Below, piece after piece: positions 48,243-60,100 of a DNA stretch of 64,000 nt; the first letter of the stretch is position 1; every line of letters begins with the position of its first letter. The position numbers and the translations under genes were made by a program. The notes beneath the pieces were generated by a model. It ran no database searches, had not been told where the DNA came from, and saw only the letters and a program-made list of their open reading frames with translations. The stretch comes from Plutella xylostella (taxonomy: Eukaryota > Arthropoda > Insecta > Lepidoptera > Plutellidae): contig NC_064006.1 in the NCBI RefSeq assembly GCF_932276165.1, positions 8,446,501 to 8,510,500 of the forward strand, read 5' to 3'.

Positions 48243-51200
48243 CTAAGTGACGTTGTTCCGGCGCGACAGGAAGTGCAGTTTCGGCTTGTAGAGGTCGCTG
48301 GTGTCGTAGCGCTGCGCGGGCGCGCGGGGGGCGCGGCGCGGGGGCGGGGGGGAGTCCTCGTAGTTCTCCACCGACTTGTCGCTCGACGGGCTGTTGGCGT
48401 GCACTGTGGAGGAGAGTAACGTCAGACGGAGAAGTATGGTTAAATAACGATCACCCACATAACAATGATGCTTAAATCCTACTGATATTATAAATTCGAA
48501 GCTTTGTGAGTAAGTATGTGTGTATGTTTGTTACTTCTTCCCGTCAAAACGGCTGAACGATTTTAATGAAATTTGGTATGAAGTTAGCTGACACCCTGGA
48601 TTAACACATAGGCTATTTTTTTAATCCCGGAATTCCCACGGGAAAACTTTTTAAGGCGAAACGAAGCTCGCGGGAACAACTAATATTATTATATAGTTGT
48701 TGCCAATGTGCCGAGGTGGTAAAATAAAGGTAGAGGCTCTGCTAAGCAGATGGCTCATATAGAACAGCAACTGTGTACATACCTGTCTTCCGTGGCCGCG
48801 GCAGCCCCACGCGCCGCGCCTTGCCCAGGTACTTGGACTTCGAGATGATGTTCGTGCTTCTCAGGCTGTTTGTGAGCTCCTCTGTTTCTGAAATATATTT
48901 TGAAAATGTTTCATTTATAATTACATACTTCACTGAGAATCCAACTTTTAACTGTGAATTTAAATTGTATATTTTTTTCTTATTAAATGCGTGTTACCAG
49001 TTACAACTTAAGCTATGTCATATTTTAAGTTATATTCAAGTTAAAGTCAAAAGTTTATTCATCCTATAAATTTTTTTTTTTCTGATGAACGTCAATTTTT
49101 ACAAAATAGCAAAATACGTCGTTTGGCTAAGGAGCTCTTTCTTTCTTTAAATTGATTACTGCACAAATATAAATAAGTTACCAAACTACAAAGGGTGGTA
49201 TAACATTCTCCCGTACTAACCTTCTGTAGTGGAAGTGATTTGATCCGAGCCACTGATCTTCCTGATCTTGTTCGGCGTGAGCACCTGTCGGTTGTTGTTG
49301 TCAGGGTCACCACCGGCACTCCTCTTGATCCCCGTTCGGGGTGAATCCATGTCGGGGTCACCACTCCGCTTGATCGCCGCTAGGGATGGATCCATGTCGG
49401 GGTCACCATTACACTTGCTCGCTAGGGATGTATTGTCCGGGTCTCTGCGGTTGCACCCGGCTAGGGACAACTCCACGTCGGGGTCACCACTGCGCTTGTG
49501 GGAAGTCTCAATGCGGCTCTCTGCACAGATCGCGATCCGAGGCATCTTGCTCGGAGACCCGTCCGCTGTAGAATAGAATAGAATTTTGTTTCAGACCAAG
49601 TCACACACACAAACAAAACATGAGAATGCAATACTTAAAGTTTGTAAACGGTAATGTATTAAACGGTATAAGGATCTGTCAATCAAACGTCATAGGGCTC
49701 ATGCTATATTTCAACTTCAATCTTTGGTTGTGGCTCTATGCTTTGTGTGACTAACACAGCAAATTCCGCCAAATTCGGTTGTAGTAAGGGACACATATGT
49801 ATATATAGTTGTCTTAACGGTAATTTAGATATATTTACAAGGTAATACATGCTATATTTTACAAAGTATAATAGTAACAAAGTCACATCTAATATCGACA
49901 AAGTATGAAGCATACCTATAACCCCGCCGAGTATGATCTCCATGACCTGCTGGCGAGACGTGGTGGTCAACATGTCTTCCAACCTGGCCGCGTAGTCGCC
50001 CGACCAGTCGTCCAACCGGCCCGCGCAGTCGCCCGACACGTCCAGCGATCTGTCGGACCGCGCGGGGCTTAACAACTGAATACACTCTGAAGGTGATTTC
50101 ATCGCTTCTTCGGTCTTTATTGGTATGACTATTTCTTTGTTGGTGAAGTCTATGTCTATTGTAGCTTTAGGCAGCTTGATGTGGCCATTCTTGTGTAAGG
50201 ATACGACGTCGTACCCGCCCAGTTCTTGTGCCGCCATTTTGAACACGTTTTCGTTGTAAATGTCGCAGTTGACAAGAAACAGTTTTCTAGTTGCGTTCTC
50301 TGTGAACGCTTTGAGGAACTTGGAGTATTGGTCGCTGTATAATTCAGCGTTGTATTTCTCCAGTTGACCGAAGAACTGTAATTCGCCGTTCTGTTCTACC
50401 GCGGGCATCTCTTCCGGGACCCCGATTATGTCATTAATCATCTTCTTGTCTATGAAATCGTTAAGATTCGTGTTAGCCTCTTTGTTATTTTCTTCAATCT
50501 GCGCAAAGTAATCCGTCTTTGTCTCTATTTCGTAAGCAGTGACGTTACCATCTGCCTCCATACTGCTATTCTCCTCGTCAGTGTCCATGAAATTAGTGAT
50601 ATTATCCACCTCCTTCTGTATTTCCGCGATCGACTCTATGGTCTCCTCCTCATCATTGAAAGACATCACGTCTGTGTTTGTTCTCTGTGCTTCCTGATCC
50701 TCAACCCTATGCTCAGTCTCCGTTTCTTGTGCGACAGTATCAACATGTGAGATGTCTTCTGCGTGGTTGACACATGCGAACTCTAGCTCGGGACCGCAGG
50801 GGGTGCGGGGGGCGGTGCGGGGGCCGGGGGCGCGGGGGCCGGGGGGACGCTCCTGCGCCTGGAACTCCAGCAGCAGCGCCGCCTCCTGGTTCATCCGCCG
50901 CTGCTCCTCATCCAAGAACTTACGCATCTTCATCATTTGCCGCGCTTCTTGTAGATTCGAGGCGAATTTAGGCTTTTTTAGCACGACCTCGGGCATGGCG
51001 AGGCGGGGGGAGGGGGGCGGGGCGTCCAGGTGCTCCACGCGCACGACGCGGCGCGCCAGCAGGGCGTCCCGCGCCCGCGAGCCGCCCGTGGGGCGCCGCT
51101 CGCCGTCGCTCGGACTAGTACCACTGCTGGTAGAACTCGGCTTTGACCCGTCCTTGTTTTCCTTCTTGCTGTCGGTGGTTTTAGAGCTGACGTGGTTGTG

Positions 51201-54200
51201 TGAGGACTTGGAAGATGAGCTGTGTCCGTCGTTGGAGTCCCGGTCGGTGTCCCTCCTTGCGCGGCCCCGCCCCGACGCGCTGTGGTGGTCGTCCGGCTCC
51301 TTCTTCTCCTTCTTCTCTTTATCCTTCTCGTTCTTGCTCCGGCTACTGGAACCGCTGCTCTTCCTGTCCTTGTCTGACCTGTGGGAGCTTTTAGAGTCTC
51401 TCGAGGATCTGTGGTCTTTAGAGCTGGATTTTTCGCTTCTGTCCCGATTGCTGGAAGATGACTTTTTATCGTCAGGTCTGCTGGAGTGTCGGTGTCCAGA
51501 GCGATGGCTCGAGCTCTTGTGTGACGAGCTGGTCCGTTGTCTCGACGACTCTCTGTCGTCTTTCTTGTCGTTCCTATCGCGCGATCTGTCGCGATGGCTC
51601 GATGATGACTTGGATTTGGAGCTGTGTTCGTCGCGAGGTTTCTTGTCGTCTCGCTTGTCTCGGGAGTGCTTGGACTCGGAGCGGCGGCGCGAGTCTCGAG
51701 AGCGACTCGACGACTTGTGAGAACTCTTCCTCTCCTCCGACTTTCTCTCCTTCTTCTTCACATCCTGTGACGACTGCTCTGGTTCCACGGGTGGTTTCAC
51801 CTCAGTGTTGGTCTTGCTGTTGGCGTCACTCTCGTAATCTATCTGCAGATTGTTGCTGTTTGAACTCTCCTCGTACACTGGCGTGGCGAACTTGTTTATG
51901 TTCACTTGATTCTCGAACTGATATGCCAAGTTTGTACTCTCCGCTTCTTTTTTTTCAGTTTTAACATCGGAATTGTTTTCATCGGACTTGGATTCAATGG
52001 AGAACCTGAAGTTGGCCGGTTCTTTATTGTCTTCATGTTTGATTTCCCGCGGATTGTCCTCGAAGGCTTGTTGCGCGTCGCAAGAGTTCTCGTCATCGAA
52101 GTTTCTCACTGGAGTGAGCGGCGACATATTTCTTCTCAGATCTGACGAGTCGGAGCTGGAATCTTCGTCATCGCTGTTGATAGGTTTAAACGTCTTCTCG
52201 TCCTTGTCTGGCGCTGGCACGTCATTGTCTTCAGGCATGGGTGCATCGGGCAGCGGTATATCGGAGTCCTTGGGCAGTTCAATCTTGGCGAGATCTATCT
52301 TGGGTATGGTGTACCCGGCGAGCTTGTTCTCTGGCTTGTGTTCTACATCTGCACTATCAGAGCCGTGAGACGTAAGGTCACTAATTCCGGACAGCTGCGT
52401 CTCCTCCTTCTCCGCTTCAGTCACTTCGTCTTTGATTTCCTCCTTCGCTTGGACGTCAACTTCCATCTTGTCTCCGGGGTCGGTGGAAGAAGTGTCCATG
52501 GCCTGCTCCTCTTTGTTGTCCTCGTCGCTGTGCACGGAGCCGGGGCTCACGGCCTCCAGGTCGGGCGGCAGCAGCCCCCCCGCGCCCCTCGCGGCCCCCC
52601 CGGCGCCCCCCGCCACCCCCGCGCCCCCCGCCGCCCCCGCGCCGCGCCGCCGCGGGATGCCCAGGTAGCTGTACACCAGCTCCTCTACCTGGAATAGGAA
52701 GGTTGCAATGGTATGAAATTCATCATAAATACAGAATGAAAATTGCACATAATAAATTAAGGTATGTCTATTGTCTACTATCATTTCACTCAGTGAAAGT
52801 GGAGAAAAGTGTTCCAGTTACAAATGATTATTTATTTGCATCGATATTTTTTACTTTATCATGTAAAAGCTATCGAAACTGGGGTGAACCATTATGCCGT
52901 ATACCCCACTGAGTCATAGGTTACCAAAAAGACAACAAATGACTGAGTGAGTACCAGAGCAGTATGAGTCTATTACAATAAATGAGTGAGTACCAGAGCG
53001 GTATGAGTCTACAATGAGTCAGATTACCTGTGGTATGAAGACGGAGGCCACCTTGGGGTTGACGACCTGGTCCACGATGCGCTCCACGCCCTGCTCCAGG
53101 TAGTTGCCGCTGGAACACAATGTGGAGATAATTCAGTGAGTTGTAAGGACAGTTTAATACATCAAGGTCTCATAATGTATTTTATTTATTTATTTATTTA
53201 TTATAAGCCTCCTATAATGTAACATTCAAATCAGTATTTAAGTATGTATAAAGTAACACAATTCATGCATTATTCATATTAATGGTAATTGTTTAAGTTT
53301 AGTTTTATATAATTCAATATTATATTTATTTAATTTATTCAGTAGTATTTATTTGTATATCATAATAATATATTTATGTGTTTGCATGCACTTGAACTAT
53401 ATATTTTATAGGTCATCCCATTGCTGGGCAAAGGCCTCCCCCATTTTCTTCCAGGTAAGTTTGTTGGCGGTGCATCGTGTCCAGCACTCCCCTGCTCCAG
53501 TGAAGCCCGCCAGCTCGTCGCGCCAGCGCGTGGCCGGGCGGCCCACGCCCCGGGTCGAGTATCGGGGACACCACTCAGTCAGCTCCTTTGTCCATCTTCC
53601 ATCAGTTTGCCTCATGATATGGCCAGCCCATTTCCACTTTAGTTTTTTGGCATGTCGAATCACATCTGTTAGTTTGGTTAATTTTCTAAGCTCTGTATTG
53701 TGTGTTTTTTCTATTAGTTTTTTGTTTAATATGCTTCTTTCCATTTTGCGTTGAGTTATCTTTAACCTTTTAATGTTGTTCTTCGTCGGCGCCCATGTTT
53801 GTGCTCCGTATGTTAAGACTGGTAGTATACAGGAGTCAAAGACTTTGGCCTTTAATTTCATAAGAATTTGTTTGTTTTTAAATATGTGTTTTAGGCTCCA
53901 AAATCTTTTCCATCCATTATTTATTCTTCTGGTTATTTCTTCATTGTCTTGATTTTTGAACGAAACTGTTTTGCCTAGATAGATAAAGGTTTCGACTTGT
54001 TGTAGTTCTAAGTTTTCGACGGATATGTGTATAGGTTCGCTTGTATTTGTCATCACCTTTGTTTTCGATATATTTAACTCCAACTTCTTTGCATTTGATG
54101 TTTAGTTCCTTGATCATTTGTTGCAGTTCTTTTTCTGTGTTTCCGAACAGGGCAATGTCATCAGCGAAACGGATATTTGATAAATATTTGCCATTAATGT

Positions 54201-56534
54201 TTACTCCCATACTCTCCCAGTTCAATGTTCTAAACACATGTTCTAGAACAGAGTTGAAAAGTTTGGGGGACATGCAGTCTCCTTGTTTAACTCCATTGTC
54301 TATACTAAACGCTGATCCTAATTGGTCCAGTTTTATTCTAGCTGAGCTAAGTTCGTATATTTTTTTAATAGTATTTATGTATCTCATATCTACTCCATCT
54401 TTAAGTAGTGCTTGCCAAACGTATTGGTGGTTTATAGAATCGAATGCCTTCTGGAAGTCAATAAATGCGATAAAGAGCGGTAGTTTATATTCGTTTGTTT
54501 TTTCTATCAATTGTTGCATGGTATGAAGGTGGTCGGTAGTGCTATATCCTCTTCTGAAGCCGGCTTGCTCTGGAGGCTGTTGTTCATCTAGGCATTGTGT
54601 GATCCTTATCAATATTATTTTGGAGAATACTTTGTAGATCGTCGAAAGAATGCTGATAGGACGATAGTTATTGATGTCATCTGCATTGCCCTTTTTAAGA
54701 AGGAGAATTATCGTCGAAATAAGCCACTGTTCTGGTATTTCCTTTTTGTCCAATTTGCTCATTATTTGATCTTACCAGGCCATGCACCTCTGCCTACCCT
54801 GCAAGGGAGTACATTAGTACAAGGCGTGAGTGCGTGTTTTTTTATTTAATCTTATTATGAGTTACAAAACTATAGTGTGAGTTAGGTTGGTTTTTAAAAC
54901 CCAAAGAAAAAGAGGGGTACTTAGGTATTATAGGTTTAACGTGCCTGTGGTAGCATAGTTCCTAAATGGCTGAACCAATTTTTGTTTAGTTTTTTTTTTA
55001 GTCATAGTTATAGGTGGTTGTGTGCAATGTTACCCTGAGTGTCTAAGACATATTTTATCCAAATCGGTTTAGCTGTTACAAAGTAACGCAACTTTAAGTG
55101 TTGATTGTTAGGGTTATTTAATTTTTTATGGTTACTAACTCAAGTATGTGTTTCCGGAGCTTCTCCCTGAGCTGGTTCTTGTTGAGGCCGGGGCGCCACG
55201 GCGTGCGCGCGAGGAAGCCCGCCACGGAGCCCTCCACGCGCTGCCGCAGGTTCTGGTACGCGGGCCGCGTGTCCACGTCCGACATGCACTCCTTGCGGAA
55301 CTGGGGAGATATTAGATGTACCTTTAGGGTCGGCGCCCATTATCGGCATCGGCAGGCATCAGGAAATACCATAATACATTAACTTCATGGAAATAAAGTT
55401 GATTTTTCTATGATAATATGGACACTAACAAAAATACCACTTCAAAATGAATCGTGGAAATTTCTACTTTATTACGATGTTACAATATAATACAATTTAT
55501 CATCAACCATCTTGATTTCTACTTTATTACGATGTTACAATATAATACAATTTATCATCAACCATCTTGATGCCTGCTGAGGCCGATAATGGGCGCCGAC
55601 CATTAGACCTTAGACTGTTTTAAATAGCATGCGGATTTGGTCATGCACGGGGGATTTGCCATGCAAGCATTCATACAAGTATTCATTGTAACACAGGAAA
55701 ATGGTGCTTGGGTGATGAAACCCGCATGCTGTTAAAAACAGACTTATGATGTGCACAGTGTTGTTTAGTATACACATGCATTCCATAATAGCTAACATAT
55801 GAACTTTAAGTAAATATACATTTATTATAAAAAGTACCCAGTTATAAATGTAAGTTTTTTATTTAAGCCTGGTTTCCAGTCCCAGTTACAATTGTGGATA
55901 TCAAGTCTCTGAGCCCCCAATGGGGTTCTGTATGGCTCAATAATGTCAACAATATTCTAACTAAGATTTTAATCTAAAACTAGAGAACACAGTTTCCATT
56001 TCAATGTAAATAAAAGTATTGATTTTAAAAGGCTGTCTCATTCACAAATTGTTTGTGTAAAATAAAGAACATTTTATTTTCTTAACATTGATCAATATCT
56101 ATGCCAATGTGAAATCAAAAATTACAAATATGACAATATTTCTCCTTAAACTAAAGAGGAAACTAGTTTAGTCAAGGCAGCTTAAATATTGAGTTAAGGA
56201 AGGTCAATCACCATTTGCTCTGAATGAGAACCACTGTAACTGAAGGTTATTTACTCTACTGTTGTTGTGTTGTTAACTTGGTAATAGCCAAGAAATAGTA
56301 CTAAATTTCTTTGGTTGAACTTTAATACAGCATTTGGTAGCCTAACTGGAGGCAAATGAGAGATAAGCTGAATATTCGATTTTGGTAACCTTGTAAAATG
56401 GCGATATGGAATACTAGGGCAAAATCATAAAATGCGATATTTACCTTATCAAATATACCCTTGGACTTGAGCTCGTAGACTAGTTGATCGACCAAACGAG
56501 GATCACCAGGCATCGTGTACTGTACATGAGACAT
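48243..56534 (-). CDS. BOD1L/Shg1-family protein (COMPASS-associated), seven exons
   Basis: Exons 56,445-56,534; 55,140-55,300; 53,028-53,109; 49,916-52,688; 49,221-49,565; 48,783-48,887; 48,243-48,403. All junctions are GT-AG and phases agree; the total is 3,717 nt, a 1,238-residue protein. Residues about 8-125 form the Shg1/BOD1 domain: GDPRLVDQLVYELKSKGIFD, CMSDVDTRPAYQNLRQRVEG, PGLNKNQLREKL, YLEQGVERIVDQVVNPKVAS and FIPQVEELVYSYL. The family includes yeast Shg1 (Set1/COMPASS), BOD1 (chromosome biorientation, PP2A-B56 inhibition) and BOD1L1 (replication-fork protection). The long tail and basic C-terminus favour the BOD1L1 type. The start ATG at 56,534 was chosen over an upstream GTG. It is head-to-head with the HAUS2-like gene, with about 600 bp between starts. 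The last two exons could vary by alternative splicing. Confidence 0.88.
48485..48690 (+). repeat. Dispersed repeat in BOD1L-like intron
   Basis: It contains GGCTGAACGATTTTAATGAA, CCCGGAATTCCCACGGGAAA and GCGAAACGAAGCTCGCGGGA. It is the inverted counterpart of the block at 29,528-29,727. Confidence 0.6.
49916..52688 (-). CDS. Large exon 4 of the BOD1L-like gene: disordered RS/KD region
   Basis: This exon supplies about three quarters of the protein. It starts with the end of the Shg1 domain (VEELVYSYLGIPRR), then an Ala/Gly run encoded by GC-rich triplets (52,560-52,655). An acidic stretch and an Arg/Ser/Lys/Asp-rich region follow (about 51,170-51,770, SSSRSRDSRRRSESKHSRDK). A short ordered-looking motif comes next (about 50,850-51,010: PEVVLKKPKFASNLQEARQM then MKMRKFLDEEQRRMNQEAAL), and then an acidic tail. 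The strong repeats make opposite-strand frames open (for example plus 50,752-51,720), but those are shadows. Beyond the donor at 49,915 the frame stays open into the intron to 49,704; phase matching to exon 5 shows that part is intronic. Confidence 0.82.
53406..54765 (-). pseudogene. RTE-clade LINE, 5'-truncated, inside BOD1L-like intron 2
   Basis: Two overlapping minus frames are parts of one broken reverse transcriptase. The upstream frame (53,941-54,762) has NNYRPISILSTIYKVFSKI, EQAGFRRGYSTTDHL, FIDFQKAFDSI, GVKQGDCMSPKLFNSVLEH and RFADDIALF, with the FADD catalytic aspartates intact. The downstream frame (53,406-54,083) has SCILPVLTYGAQTWAPTK, KLKWKWAGHIMRQTDGRW, TRGVGRPATRWRDEL and EAFAQQWDDL. 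A single-base frameshift near 54,075 separates them. The APE endonuclease is missing through truncation. It shares its architecture, but not close sequence, with the RTE copy at 37.4 kb, so it is a second family. It lies in the same orientation as the host gene. Confidence 0.85.
55328..55601. mobile_element. TIR element with internal 57-bp tandem duplication
   Basis: GGTCGGCGCCCATTATCGGC at the left is exactly inverted at the right (GCCGATAATGGGCGCCGACC), and the arms continue into GGCAGGCATCA and its inverse. Inside, TTTCTACTTTATTACGATGT to CATCAACCATCTTGAT is present twice in tandem (about 55,459-55,515 and 55,516-55,572). The flanks TTTAG and ATTAG may be an imperfect duplication. It lies in intron 1 of the BOD1L-like gene, 27 bp upstream of exon 2. 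Confidence 0.7.
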
Positions 56535-57132
56535 TTTCACACAAATGCGATCGATCTCTCACTGTGCACTGAATTTTTGGTAGATAAATTTTATAGATTT
56601 AAGTCGAACTCCAGTGAAAAGAATACATGTTGTGCAATTAGACAATAGTTGTAAATTATGACTGAGGTAGAATTTTATTAAATATTCTATTACTTATTTA
56701 AAATAAAACTTTGCTTTCCGACAATCACTTCACTTCAAGAAATATTAATTTTTCATGAAAAAAAAACAATGCTTACTTTACAGACTAAGTAAGTGACAGC
56801 AGATTCACAGACTAAGCTACCCTCGAGACGAAAGTCTCTTTCTCTGAGGGATGCCGAGGGAGCATTTTCTTCTTTTCTGTCTTTTCTTTATGTAATGAGA
56901 CCGGTTTCAGTTGTATGGGAGATGTATTTAGGTATTTTCTTGTTAATTTGTCATCATCCAGTCATATTTTATTAAAGATATACCTACCATAATAATACGC
57001 AGTTATAGCAAAAACAATACGCACGTATAAGTATTTCGGTCGATGCTAGGTGGCGCTCCTGTCACTTTGTTTTGTTTATGTTTTCGTTCAAAAGTTTAAC
57101 GTCCATCATTGATTTAAAACTGTGGGATTAAA

Positions 57133-60100
57133 ATGAATAATCATCTAAATGAAGATACTGGCCATGTTCTCGATACTACCATTGCAAGAGAACAGTTTGA
57201 GCGGCTAGCTTCAGGTAATTATTCAGATTATCTTTCTTCCGCATATGCTCTTACCTCTTACTCTACACATAAATTCGTAATTTTAGTAATTTTACCGACC
57301 AATATCTGACAGAAGTCAGAAGTGAATTTTGTAAACATAACCTCAAATGAGTAAAAGTTTTTACGATTTAAAATTGAAATAAACCTCGAAACATGAACAA
57401 ATTATCATCTTTAACAATAAAACAAATTCACCAGGCGTATCGCGATAAACTATTAACACCCACTAGCTTCATAGATCAGTGTATAGAGAAAACTAAGCAG
57501 ACGAAGCATTTAAACGCTTTTGTGACTGTAACTGAGGAAATAGCTGAGAACCATGGCATGGAGAGCGAAAAGAGACTTTACAAGGACAAGAAAATGAAGG
57601 CTTTGGATGGCATCAGCGTGGGCGTGAAGGACAACTTCTGCACCAAAGACGTCCCCACGACCTGCGGGTCCAATATGCTGCGCGGCTTCCGGCCCACGTA
57701 CGACGCCACGGTGGTGGCGCGGCTTCGCGGCGCCGGCGCCTGCCTGCTTGGCAAGTGCAACCTCGACGAGTTTGCCATGGGCTCCGGCACCGTCGACTCC
57801 ATATTCGGCCCCACTCGGAACCCGTGGGGCTACGACGAGCAGGACTGGAGGATCACCGGCGGCAGCTCGGGCGGCAGCGCGGCGGCGGTGGCGGCGGGTG
57901 CGGTAACCGCGGCGCTGGGCTCGGACACCGGCGGCTCCACACGCAACCCCGCCGCCTACTGCGGGCTCGTCGGCCTCAAGCCCACCTATGGACTGGTCTC
58001 ACGATACGGTCTCATACCTCTAGTTAACTCTATGGATGTCCCAGGCATCCTCACTAGAACTGTGGAAGATGCCGCCGTAGTCCTCAACTGTATCGCTGGG
58101 CCTGATGATTTGGATTCAACAACCATTAAAAAAGAATTCAAGCCAGTGTCTATAAAAGAGGACTTTGATCTGTCTAATGTAAGAATAGGAATACCAAAAG
58201 AGTATTACTGTGAGGGTATGAGTGAGGAGGTGGTAGACACGTGGAGGAAGGTTGCAGATTTGCTTGAAAATGAAAAGGCCCAAGTGAGATCCGTATCCAT
58301 GCCGCACACGTCCATATCTATCGCAGTGTACTCCATCCTGAACCAGTGTGAGGTGGCCAGCAACATGGCACGGTACGACGGGCTCCAGTACGGCCTGCGC
58401 ACAGACAAAGACTACTCAACAGAGGAACTTTACGCTTCATCTCGGTCACAAGGCTTCAACAATGTAGTGCGATCCAGAATATTCACTGGAAACTATTTCT
58501 TACTAGCTCGAAACTATGAGAAGTACTTCATGAAGGCATTAAAACTGCGCAGACTGATATCAGATGACTTCACCAAAGTGTTTGACATAGACACAGGAGT
58601 GGACATCCTGTTGACGCCGACCACTCTCTCTGAGGCTCCACTGTACTCTGAGTTCTGCTCGCTGCACAACCGCGACCAGTGCGCTCGGCAGGACTACTGC
58701 ACGCAGGCGGCCAACCTGGCGGGCGCGCCGGCCGTGGCGCTGCCCGCGGCGCTGTCCCGCCGCCGCCTGCCGCTGTCGCTGCAGCTCACCGCGCCGCCGC
58801 TGGCCGAGGACCTGCTGCTCAATGTCGCCAGGAAGATCGAGCGCCTCGTCAACTTTCCCACTATAGATAGTGTCAATAATGTGATTAGCTTGTAGTTTTG
58901 TTGAATAGTTTATTTAATTGTTAATAAAATAGGATGTTTGCATATTAATGAATTTCATTTCAACAAATACATTTCCTGGGTATACCTATTAGGTAATCGA
59001 TTTATTACCACACTCCATTCAACGCCCAACAAAACCAAGCACCCAAGCACTAAACAGCCACACTTGCAGCGGCCACCGCGTCTCAGACCCTGGAGAAGCT
59101 GAACATCAGCGCATCCACCCTGCCGAGTGCGAGCCGGGGCCTGATGGTGCGCCTCGCCGCCGCCGCGCGGGGGGCGTCCCCGGGGCCGCTGGGGCCGCCC
59201 CCCGACCCCGCGGGGCTGGCGCTGCGCCGCGCCGCCGCCACCGCACAGGCTCTAGACGACGACTACCAGATCCTCACGCTGCAGCACAAGATAAAGGAGG
59301 TGCAGCTCAAGATCAACAGGAATGCTAAGGTGAGTCTCCTTGGCTTTGTCCCGACAAAGTCGTGGCAATCAGGAGGTTGTGGGGATTGCTGATATGTTAA
59401 TAAATCCGTTATTGTTCACTGCTGGATATAGGCCTGTCCAAAGGACCGCTTGGGACCGCTACAACACTAGTCTCGGTGTTTCTTTTCCAACCACTATCGG
59501 CGATGACCAGTATTGGGTCCCCTCATTAGAATCGCGTTTACGGCGCGGCAGAGCGACTGATGATTCCAATGGAAATTATATAAGTCTACCGTGCAGCGTC
59601 CGCCATAGTTCGTGCGTTGTCGGATGCCGCATTAGAGACGCTCAATGACGGTGTGTGATGATGTTCAACAACTAACAATTCCTACCCACAAAAGTACCTA
59701 CAGCATTAATTTATCTACCCGCAGTTCATCTCGAGCCTCACCTCCACGCTGTCAGAGGCGCGCGGCGGGGCCGGGGTCGCGGGGGGCGCGGCGGGGGTCG
59801 CGGGGGGTGCGGGGGGCGCGGCGGAGCGGCTCGCGGCCGACCTGCGCGCGCACCGACACAAGCTCACCGCCTACAAGGACAGCGCTGATAAGGCCAAGGT
59901 GACTATTGTTTTGGACTTTACCTCCGTCCGATCTATCAGCTAAAAGATTGCTCATGTTATCTCACACTGACTCATGCTACTACTTTTATATTCATCCACA
60001 ACGACAAGAAGTATCGAACCCAGACCTTCTTCTAGTGCTTCTCCACTACTGCAGGTTGGCAGTCAGCTCTGCATACTCCTCTCTATTCTTCGCCAAGCGC

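Noticed and set aside
49704..49915. Extension of BOD1L-like exon 4 to the frame's stop
   Set aside because: A donor GTATGC at 49,915 joins in phase to the acceptor before 49,565 and leads through two further phase-consistent exons. The extension reads as hydrophobic, AT-rich intron.
50752..51720. 322-codon plus-strand frame
   Set aside because: It is antisense to the RS-rich part of BOD1L-like exon 4. Serine/leucine/arginine runs are the complement of Ser/Arg/Lys/Asp codons, with no domain.
57393..58895. Bacterial contamination or transfer for gatA
   Set aside because: Mitochondrial gatA is bacterial-like by origin. It sits between eukaryotic exons, with an AATAAA and local base composition that fit the host.
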